A DNA stretch of 6,907 nt from an uncultured Anaerolineae bacterium. GTDB lineage: Bacteria; Chloroflexota; Anaerolineae; Anaerolineales; Villigracilaceae. Location of the stretch: NCBI GenBank assembly GCA_903882765.1, contig CAIRYE010000313.1, forward strand, positions 1 through 6,907. Direction: 5' to 3'. The notes beneath the pieces are model-generated. The model did no database searches. It was not told where the DNA came from and saw only the letters and a program-made list of their open reading frames with translations. Below are positions 1 to 5,511 of the stretch, piece after piece (the stretch's first letter is position 1; the number at the start of each line of letters is the position of its first letter). Both the position numbers and the translations under genes were made by a program.

Positions 1-153
1 CAATTTATTACTACCGATACCGTCCCGATCCCTGCTGAAAAAGCAGCTCTTTTACAAGATCGCTTGACCATCCTTACCATCGCCCCCCTCGTTGGGGAAG
101 TGATCTTGCGGGCCCATGAAGGCCGCAGCGTGGGTGAGATGTTCAATGAATAA
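1..153 (+). CDS. prs: Ribose-phosphate pyrophosphokinase, C-terminal fragment (5' end outside window)
   Basis: Only the last 50 residues and the TAA stop are present, read in frame 1 from the window edge. The enzyme transfers pyrophosphate from ATP to ribose 5-phosphate, giving PRPP for nucleotide, His and Trp synthesis in the cytoplasm. The visible tail matches the end of the family: a TTDTVPIP segment (compare VTDTIPLP), a hydrophobic strand LTILTIAPLVGEVILRAHEG (family: V.S.APLLAEAIRRIHEG), then SVGEMF just before the stop (family: SVSSLF). The catalytic and PRPP-loop regions lie outside the window, so activity cannot be judged. The stop TAA shares its last base with the ATG of the downstream glycosylase gene (TAATG), which suggests one transcript and coupled translation. 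Identity is from family knowledge of a short tail; I am fairly sure. Confidence 0.85.
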   Translation, partial: QFITTDTVPIPAEKAALLQDRLTILTIAPLVGEVILRAHEGRSVGEMFNE

Positions 154-950
154 TGCCTGAATTACCAGAAGTCGAGACCATTCGCAGATCCATAAGAGCC
201 CAGGTTGAACAAACAACCGTACTGGGGTGTAATGTACTTTGGTCGAAAACGGTGGCACTGCCCTCTGTAAGCGAATTTAGCCAAAAGATCGTCGGGCAAT
301 CCATCTTAGAGGTCAATCGGCGCGGAAAATTTATTGTTTTGAAACTCACCATGGATTCTCTGCTTATTCACCTAAGAATGAGCGGGGATCTTTTGATTAA
401 AGAGAACTCCTATACCCCCGCAAAACACGACAGGTTGATACTTTCCTTGTCCAGAGGAATATCCCTTGTTTTTAATGACACTCGGAAGTTTGGAAGAGTT
501 TGGTTAGTACCAGACCCAGAATTTGTTACCGGAGATCTCGGGCCAGAACCTCTGGACGAAGCTTTTACCCTTCCCCTATTTCATCAGATCCTTCGCACAT
601 CTCAAAAGAACATAAAGGCGTTTTTACTCGACCAAAACATGATCGCGGGCATGGGCAACATCTATACCGATGAAGCTTTGTTTTTAGCGGGCATTCGCCC
701 AACCAACCGCACCAGCGAATTAAATGATCAACAGATCGAACAGCTACATCGATCGATCATTTTTGTATTAAAAGAGGGAATAGCGCAAAACGGAGCAAGT
801 TTTGACTGGGTTTACAGAGGTGGAAATTTTCAAAACAACTTCAACGTTTATCAGCGTGAGAATTTAGAATGCCGAGTTTGCGGAAATAAAATCTCAAAGA
901 TCAGAGTAAGTTCACGCGGTACCCATTTTTGTTCAATTTGTCAGAGGTAA
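153..950 (+). CDS. mutM: Formamidopyrimidine-DNA glycosylase (Fpg/MutM)
   Basis: Bifunctional DNA repair enzyme of 265 residues, within the usual 265-275. It excises 8-oxoguanine and formamidopyrimidines and cuts the abasic site by beta/delta elimination. The protein starts MPELPEVET: Pro2 is the Schiff-base nucleophile and Glu3 the general acid, so the ATG at 153 is fixed by the need for Pro directly after the initiator Met. Lys59 in RRGKF corresponds to the conserved lysine near position 57. Met76 (LRMSG), Arg111 and Phe113 (NDTRKFGR) match the residues that fill the space left by the flipped base. The helix-two-turn-helix motif GMGNIYTDEALF (166-177) is intact. The zinc finger is complete, C240-x2-C243-x16-C260-x2-C263, with the catalytic-site Arg255 in SSRGTHFC. 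No key residue is missing. It overlaps the upstream prs stop by one base and is followed after 2 bases by the next gene. Confidence 0.98.
   Translation: MPELPEVETIRRSIRAQVEQTTVLGCNVLWSKTVALPSVSEFSQKIVGQSILEVNRRGKFIVLKLTMDSLLIHLRMSGDLLIKENSYTPAKHDRLILSLSRGISLVFNDTRKFGRVWLVPDPEFVTGDLGPEPLDEAFTLPLFHQILRTSQKNIKAFLLDQNMIAGMGNIYTDEALFLAGIRPTNRTSELNDQQIEQLHRSIIFVLKEGIAQNGASFDWVYRGGNFQNNFNVYQRENLECRVCGNKISKIRVSSRGTHFCSICQR
943..948 (+). promoter_or_regulatory. Ribosome binding site deciding the start at 953
   Basis: AGAGGT lies within the last codons of mutM, with its AGG core 5 bases before the ATG at 953. This is a good Shine-Dalgarno match and spacing. It favours the ATG at 953 over an in-frame TTG at 929, which would add eight residues encoded inside the mutM zinc finger and would have no comparable site. 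Confidence 0.7.
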
Positions 951-952
951 TT

Positions 953-1573
953 ATGAACAATCTATCCATTATCATCCTCATTGTCGTTGCTGTTTTGGGT
1001 GGCTATATTGTAGGGCTACTCGATAGTCGCTTCACACGTTCCTTACTAGGGAGGATCAAAAAGATAAAAGACGATGGTGTCCTGTTAAAAGTCAGCAACG
1101 GGGAACAAGGAAAATTAGTTGTTGAATTTATGAATCGCCCCATCAAGGCGTTAGATGCTCTCTCCGCGGAAGATAAAGCCAACTTTACACGCGTTATATC
1201 ATTTTTAAACGATCTGCTTGGAGTAGAAAAGCCAATAGAACAAAAAACGGCGACGATTGAGCAGGCGGCGACAGGAGAAGTTGGGCAGACACCTATAGGT
1301 GGAAGTGTCCCAACGGTATTACTCGGCGAACCGGCAATAAAACCGGTTAGACGTCCGCTTACCCTCGTTGAAATGATCAACGAAGAGATCAACAAACGGA
1401 TCGTAGGAACGGGTTTAGAAATGACACTAATAAAATTAGTGACCCGGCCGGATGATTCGATCTATTACTGTGTTGGATCAGACAAGTTTGAAGATCTAGA
1501 ACAAATTACCAACAAAGAAGCAAGAGATCTCATCAAAAAAACCATCAAGGAATGGCAAGCCTCTAAGAATTAA
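953..1573 (+). CDS. Unrecognised single-pass membrane protein with conserved-looking C-terminal domain
   Basis: A 206-residue protein I cannot assign to a named family. Residues about 4-23 form one strongly hydrophobic helix with no cleavage site or lipobox. The basic stretch just after it (RFTRSLLGRIKKIK, 26-39) predicts the C-terminal bulk in the cytoplasm. Residues 40-92 are mixed, 93-132 look like a flexible linker rich in Gly, Thr, Ala and Pro, and 135-206 look folded: helix (LVEMINEEINKRI), two strands (MTLIKLVTRPD and SIYYCVGSDKFEDLEQI), then an amphipathic helix ending IKKTIKEWQ. From memory, similar short C-terminal segments of the form 'SIVEQINxxL...VGxxxYExxxxIPDPEIRxxIRxAVxEW' occur in other Chloroflexota proteins; this is unverified. 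The start is the ATG with a good ribosome site 2 bases after mutM. It is probably in the prs-mutM transcript. Its stop overlaps the stop of the convergent stress-protein gene. Confidence 0.8.
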   Translation: MNNLSIIILIVVAVLGGYIVGLLDSRFTRSLLGRIKKIKDDGVLLKVSNGEQGKLVVEFMNRPIKALDALSAEDKANFTRVISFLNDLLGVEKPIEQKTATIEQAATGEVGQTPIGGSVPTVLLGEPAIKPVRRPLTLVEMINEEINKRIVGTGLEMTLIKLVTRPDDSIYYCVGSDKFEDLEQITNKEARDLIKKTIKEWQASKN

Positions 1574-2442
1574 GGTTCTACTCCCGCCTCAGGAGGATTA
1601 CGAACGGTTAGGAGAGGGGTTTTGCATATTTCAGCGATATCGGCGGTTACGTTCGGAACATAGATCTGCCGAAGTGTATGGGAGGAAAATTGTGACCCCA
1701 TTACTACTAGGTCGTAATCTCCCTCATTAATTTCATTTTTAATTTCCTCGATGATATTGCCATGCCTAGTTTTTACCAAAGCGGTAATACCCGCGTTTTT
1801 TGCCATTTCCAAGCCCAGTCGCAAAGTTCTTCCAATGACAGTATCGGTCTCTTGCAACCGTTGCCAATTTTGCTTGATGATCCTCGCCTCGGGATAATCA
1901 AGGTCGACCGGCGGCACTACTGTTAGCAGCGTAACTGTCGCGTTTTCAGCTTTTGCGAGCTCCAACACAAGCGGCTCTGCGTGAATGGTGTATCCTAACC
2001 CACCGACACAAAGCAATATTTTTTTGATGGGCAACCGGAACTCCTGCACATAGCATATAGGTTGGCCAAAGAGTTCCATAAAAAAGCGAAAGGATTTTCC
2101 TAGAAACATCTTCCTAACTTGGTTTCGACCAAAAGGGCCGATCAACACAATGTGTTCGGGGTCTTCTACTGTGACAGGAGGTGTGATCAGGGCAGTTCTA
2201 TTTTTTGCTACTTGTTCAACGCTGCCATCCTCAATTTCAAGGCGGTATTCAACACCGGTTTCCTTGAACAAAGTGATTGCCCTAGAGAACATTTCCTCCA
2301 CGGGATGATGTTCATCATCACTTTCGATGACTCCGATCAGAGTGATCGGCCTGGAAAAATTCTTGGCCAACCAGGTTCCAAATTGAATGCTGTTCCATGT
2401 TCCATCATAGCCATTGGTAAAAATTGTAATGTTTGAGTTCAT
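1570..2442 (-). CDS. Tandem-domain universal stress protein
   Basis: A 290-residue cytoplasmic protein with two UspA-like domains. Domain 1 covers about residues 4-132: the strand ITIFTNGYDG, then VLIGPFG and a closing QPICYV strand. Domain 2 covers about 137-283: IKKILLCVGGLG, ATVTLLTVVPP, YDLVVMGSQ, TPLLTVRN. Family members bind ATP or related nucleotides and act in stress tolerance or as regulators of membrane transporters. Domain 1 keeps the nucleotide-loop pattern G-x2-G-x9-G (Gly102, Gly105, Gly115), but the Ser/Thr expected next is Lys116, followed by Ser117. Domain 2 keeps Gly249 but has Phe252 and Pro263-Asn264 where the other glycines and serine are expected, so it probably does not bind ATP in the usual way. 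The ATG overlaps the stop of the upstream transporter subunit gene by 4 bases (ATGA), and the nearest purine-rich site (GGAG) is 13 bases away, so translation is probably coupled. A role in controlling the transporter is inference from position only. Confidence 0.93.
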   Translation of the reverse strand: MNSNITIFTNGYDGTWNSIQFGTWLAKNFSRPITLIGVIESDDEHHPVEEMFSRAITLFKETGVEYRLEIEDGSVEQVAKNRTALITPPVTVEDPEHIVLIGPFGRNQVRKMFLGKSFRFFMELFGQPICYVQEFRLPIKKILLCVGGLGYTIHAEPLVLELAKAENATVTLLTVVPPVDLDYPEARIIKQNWQRLQETDTVIGRTLRLGLEMAKNAGITALVKTRHGNIIEEIKNEINEGDYDLVVMGSQFSSHTLRQIYVPNVTADIAEICKTPLLTVRNPPEAGVEP

Positions 2443-2978
2443 CGTAGCAATAGCACTCCAAAAATTCCTGCTCCTAATAAAACCATAGGGGATGGTACGT
2501 CAAAATACAACGCGACAAAAGCAAGCGCGCCAATCAGGATCGCCTTTTTTCCGATCGCTTTATAAACATCTGAGCGCAAGATCTGCCAAGATACAAGGGC
2601 GATTAAAACACCGACGGCGGGAGCCATCCCTTTGACGAAATCTTTTAACCATTGCTCACCATGAAATTGCGAAAGAACTGAGACAACAGTGAACATGATC
2701 ACGGTGGGGGGAAGGATAGCGCCGATCAGCGCGATGATGACACCCGCAATGCCATCAGCGGCGTAGCCAACAAACATCGCCAGTTTTAGCGCTTCACTCC
2801 CAGGCAACACATTCGATAACCCAACAGCTTCAACAAATTGGGCTTCCGTCATAATAGTTCCAACCGATTCTTTGTACAACAAACCTACCGAAGCTGGCCC
2901 AGAGGTCGTCATCAGGTTGACCTTTAAGAACATCACAAATAACTTGGCCCAAATTTGTTTCTTTTCAGAAAAATTCAT
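2439..2978 (-). CDS. CHR-family (chromate transporter type) short-chain subunit 2
   Basis: A 179-residue membrane protein, one half of a paired short-chain CHR transporter. Family members are secondary transporters of oxyanions, classically chromate efflux, in the inner membrane. Visible landmarks are FLKVNLMTTSGPASVGLLYKE (about 17-37), the VLPGS turn (58-62), the long helix region GIAGVIIALIGAILPPTVIM (76-95), and a hydrophobic C-terminal tail. The family signature GGP is TSGP (25-28) and the PGP turn is PGS (59-61); Lys65 sits where subunit 1 has Gln. A longer reading from 3086 exists, but its N-terminus is Cys-rich and non-membrane and would lie inside subunit 1. The ATG at 2978 overlaps the upstream stop by one base (TGATG) and gives a protein aligning end to end with subunit 1, so I chose it. 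The TGA stop overlaps the stress-protein ATG. The substrate is uncertain. Confidence 0.9.
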   Translation of the reverse strand: MNFSEKKQIWAKLFVMFLKVNLMTTSGPASVGLLYKESVGTIMTEAQFVEAVGLSNVLPGSEALKLAMFVGYAADGIAGVIIALIGAILPPTVIMFTVVSVLSQFHGEQWLKDFVKGMAPAVGVLIALVSWQILRSDVYKAIGKKAILIGALAFVALYFDVPSPMVLLGAGIFGVLLLR

Positions 2979-3520
2979 CAGAAAATATATACCCCCGCTA
3001 TTCCAGCGACCAAAATGACCAAAGGCGCAGGAACATTTAGAACAAGGGCAACTAAGCTGACGACCCCAATGGCAAGCGACTGCCATGGCAAAGAGTCATT
3101 TCCGCCCATAAAGATCTTATAAGAAACAAACAGCATCAATACCGCCACCGCGGGGGTTAGCCCCTCAATAAAGCTCGACATCCACGATTCACGGCGGATG
3201 CGATGCAAGAGCGAAACAACAATGAACATTAAGACGGTTGGAGGTAACACAGCGCCAAGAATAGCGATAAGACCACCGGGAATACCTGCGACGGAATACC
3301 CAACATACATCGCGAGTTGTAACGAATCAGACCCTGGTAATAAGGTAGAGAAACCTACCGCCTCAACATACTGCTGTTCGGATAGGAATTTCCCAACCTC
3401 GACCGCTTCTTTGTACAACAAACCAATGGAAGCCGGGCCAGATGTGCTAAGCAGATTGACCTTCAAAAAGGTCCAAAACAGCATCAGTAGTTTATCAAAA
3501 TTGACAGGGATGTTTTCCAC
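2978..3520 (-). CDS. CHR-family (chromate transporter type) short-chain subunit 1
   Basis: A 180-residue membrane protein homologous to its downstream neighbour over nearly the whole length. It is a typical short-chain CHR protein, half the size of the fused ChrA of proteobacteria. Short-chain CHR proteins are usually encoded as adjacent pairs, and in Bacillus subtilis both members are needed for chromate resistance. Landmarks are FLKVNLLSTSGPASIGLLYKE (18-38), the TLLPGSDSLQLAMYVG segment (59-74), AGIPGGLIAILGAVLPPTVLM (78-98) and a loop HRIRRESW (106-113). The consensus GGP and PGP are TSGP and PGS. The start is a GTG at 3520, 9 bases after the elp3 stop. It is preceded by an in-frame TAA and only a weak GGA as ribosome site. 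An out-of-frame ATG at 3530 overlaps the elp3 stop (see findings). Substrate specificity is not shown by the sequence. Confidence 0.9.
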   Translation of the reverse strand: MENIPVNFDKLLMLFWTFLKVNLLSTSGPASIGLLYKEAVEVGKFLSEQQYVEAVGFSTLLPGSDSLQLAMYVGYSVAGIPGGLIAILGAVLPPTVLMFIVVSLLHRIRRESWMSSFIEGLTPAVAVLMLFVSYKIFMGGNDSLPWQSLAIGVVSLVALVLNVPAPLVILVAGIAGVYIF

Positions 3521-3529
3521 AATAGTCCA

Positions 3530-5149
3530 TTATAACTTCTTGATCAGGTAATATTCAGCACGTTCAAACCCACGGTCCATGTAATATTTACGGGTACCTA
3601 TGGCTGATATCACGGCGATCTTGTTATATCCCATTTCGATTGCTTTTTCAGATGCGGCTTCCAGTAATTTTGTTCCTAAACCACTGTGTTGGGCAAAACC
3701 AGTATTCTCAATGCCAACGGGTAAGGATTGTCCGTATACGTGAACCTCACGGATGAGGGCCGCTCCGGTCAATTCGTCGATACCGGTCGCGGGGGACGAA
3801 TCAGCCGGAAGGCTTAGCCTCAAAAAACCAGCCAATTTGTCATCGGTGGTATTGAAGGAGAGAAAGTGCTCAGTAGCGCTCCCTGTTTCATATACGAGGT
3901 CTTCGTAGAACATATTTTGATTATCAATGTTAGCAGATCGTACTTCGCGACAGCGAATGCAAACGCACTTTTGATTTCGGGCACTTAAAACGCTTTGTAC
4001 ATCCTGCCTTAGGCTGGTTCTCTTATTACCCTCAACCACATTATTGGATGGGATATCGCGAATGACCCGGTTGATGCGGCAATAACGCGGAACCGTAGGC
4101 TTGATATCGACGATCAGGTCGATCAGTTGCTGGGTGGTGTACGGAAGGTATTCACCCCGTTGCCAAACTTCGTACAATTCAGCGTTCGCCAACAACTGAT
4201 TGGGGTAGATCTTTAATTCATCTGGGCAATAGCCATCCCAAAGCTTCGCAAAGTCGAGCCTATCGGATTGAGGTGTTGCTCCATGAAGATTTGGCATCCA
4301 ATGAAGGACGATCTTAAAACCCGCCGCACGCAATAAATCCACAGCGGATTTGGTTTGCGCGGCTGTGTGGCCACGCTTGTTCATTTGCAATACTTGGTCG
4401 TCTAGGCTTTGGGCACCCATCTGCACCTTAGTAACGCCAAGATAGCGGAGGCGTTTTATTTCGGCTTGGGTAATTTCATCCGGCCTAGTTTCAATGACCA
4501 ATCCGACATTGCGATGGATGGCGTTCTCATTTTCAGCTTGCGCTGTAACCAAGTCGGCGGCTTCCATCTCTTGCTGATCTGAGGAGTGATTCATCGCGTC
4601 AAAACACCGCTTAATGAACCATTCCTGGTAATCTTTTTTATAGGCGCTCCACGTTCCACCAAGGATCAATAACTCGATCTTATCGGTAGGATGTCCAAGG
4701 GAATCAAGCGCGTTGAGGCGCGAGCGAACCTGTGTATAAGGGTCGAATTGATGGTCAAGCGCGCGCATTGCTCCGGGCTCATCGGGTAGGTACGATTTTG
4801 GCATCCGAACATCGGTGGGGCAGAAGATGCATTTACCAGGACAAGGATAGGGTTTGGTTAGCACGGTTACTGTGGTGACACCAGAGAGAGTGCGCACAGG
4901 CTTCATTCGAATGCGCTCAAGAAGTTTTTTATCCGCTTGCATCTCACCACTGGCAACCATCTCGTTGTACGCCGCCACCAAACCTGCTTTGCTAATGATG
5001 CCGCCATCTGGCATTGGTCGTGCTCTGGCTGCCTGCATAATATCTTTGCCAGCCTGGATCTCTAACAATAAAATCTTGGCGACCTCTAGTTTTTCAGGGG
5101 TAATGAACCTGGTTTTTTTCCAATTTTTTATTCTGTCGGTTTCTATCAT
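3530..5149 (-). CDS. elp3: Stand-alone Elp3: radical SAM / acetyltransferase-fold tRNA uridine(34) modification enzyme
   Basis: A 539-residue bacterial homologue of the catalytic Elongator subunit, which uses acetyl-CoA and S-adenosylmethionine to place a carboxymethyl group on C5 of wobble uridine in tRNA. Residues 1-85 form an N-terminal helical, basic region. The radical SAM domain is about 90-395, with cluster cysteines C103-x3-C107-x2-C110 (PCPGKCIFCP), then ILGGTWSAY (162-170), VIETRPDEI (218-226), GAQSLDDQVLQMNKRGHT (245-262) and LKIYP (312-316). Cys395, Cys397 and Cys400 (KCVCIRCREVR) match the zinc-binding segment of the family. The C-terminal GNAT-like domain (about 400-539) has the acetyl-CoA motif QHSGLG (487-492) and IAVISAIGTRKYYMDRGFE (511-529). 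All expected motifs are present. The ATG lies 10 bases after the HIT gene stop, with GGATCC as a weak ribosome site. No other Elongator subunits are in the window, as expected for a bacterial Elp3. Confidence 0.96.
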   Translation of the reverse strand: MIETDRIKNWKKTRFITPEKLEVAKILLLEIQAGKDIMQAARARPMPDGGIISKAGLVAAYNEMVASGEMQADKKLLERIRMKPVRTLSGVTTVTVLTKPYPCPGKCIFCPTDVRMPKSYLPDEPGAMRALDHQFDPYTQVRSRLNALDSLGHPTDKIELLILGGTWSAYKKDYQEWFIKRCFDAMNHSSDQQEMEAADLVTAQAENENAIHRNVGLVIETRPDEITQAEIKRLRYLGVTKVQMGAQSLDDQVLQMNKRGHTAAQTKSAVDLLRAAGFKIVLHWMPNLHGATPQSDRLDFAKLWDGYCPDELKIYPNQLLANAELYEVWQRGEYLPYTTQQLIDLIVDIKPTVPRYCRINRVIRDIPSNNVVEGNKRTSLRQDVQSVLSARNQKCVCIRCREVRSANIDNQNMFYEDLVYETGSATEHFLSFNTTDDKLAGFLRLSLPADSSPATGIDELTGAALIREVHVYGQSLPVGIENTGFAQHSGLGTKLLEAASEKAIEMGYNKIAVISAIGTRKYYMDRGFERAEYYLIKKL

Positions 5150-5159
5150 TTAGGATCCA

Positions 5160-5510
5160 TTAACCCATCGGCTCGCGCAGTGGTTTACCGCCGATTATGT
5201 GTAGATGTAAGTGAGATACAGTTTGCCCGCCATGAACCCCAGTGTTGATGATCGACCTGTAGCCCGATTCGGCAATGTTCTCTTGTTGGGTGATCTTTTT
5301 CGCTACGAAAAACAGATGACCCAAAATCAATTCATCTTCTGCTTCCATTTCATTGATGGATTGAATGTGTTTGTTGGGAACGATCAGCACATGAGTTGGC
5401 GCGACCGGATGGATATCTCGGAATGCCGTAACAGCAGCATCCTGATATAGGATGGTTGCTTTGATTTCACCTTTCGAGATCTTGCAAAACAAACATTGTT
5501 CAGGGTTCAT
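5160..5510 (-). CDS. HIT-family (Hint-type) nucleotide hydrolase
   Basis: A 116-residue protein of the histidine triad family, Hint/PKCI branch. Members hydrolyse adenosine phosphoramidates, aminoacyl-AMP and similar nucleotide conjugates. The triad HLHLHII is at 100-106, with His102 the expected nucleophile. Upstream are the family landmarks CLFCKISKGEI (6-16), whose Cys6 and Cys9 may bind zinc, FRDIHPVAPTHVLIVPNKHI (30-49) and GQTVSHLH (95-102). The open frame extends upstream to 5723, but that extension lies inside the lipoprotein gene in another frame and does not resemble the family. The ATG at 5510 gives the standard length and sits 1 base after the lipoprotein stop (TAAAATG). The elp3 gene follows after 10 bases. 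A link to tRNA biology through aminoacyl-adenylate hydrolysis is possible but only inferred. Physiological substrates of bacterial Hint proteins are generally unclear. Confidence 0.96.
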   Translation of the reverse strand: MNPEQCLFCKISKGEIKATILYQDAAVTAFRDIHPVAPTHVLIVPNKHIQSINEMEAEDELILGHLFFVAKKITQQENIAESGYRSIINTGVHGGQTVSHLHLHIIGGKPLREPMG

Positions 5511-5511
5511 T

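Noticed and set aside
929..952. TTG start at 929 for the membrane protein
   Set aside because: It would lie inside the mutM zinc-finger codons without a ribosome site. The ATG at 953 has AGAGGT at good spacing.
1535..1555. Possible minus-strand terminator after the stress-protein gene: CCAT/ATGG stem followed by seven T
   Set aside because: The stem is only 4 bp with a 6-base loop and is within the coding end of the opposite gene; the T-run is explained by Lys codons there.
1574..1625. Possible plus-strand terminator after the membrane-protein gene (CTCC...GGAG)
   Set aside because: The stem is only about 4 bp and no T-run follows it; the bases are codons of the stress-protein C-terminus.
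2979..3086. Longer N-terminus for CHR subunit 2, starting at 3086
   Set aside because: The extra 36 residues are Cys-rich and non-membrane and encoded within subunit 1 in another frame. The start at 2978 gives TGATG coupling and full alignment with the paralogue.
4854..5153. Plus-strand open frame of 99 codons opposite elp3
   Set aside because: It lies wholly opposite the conserved elp3 N-terminus, shows no recognisable family features, and looks like a shadow frame.
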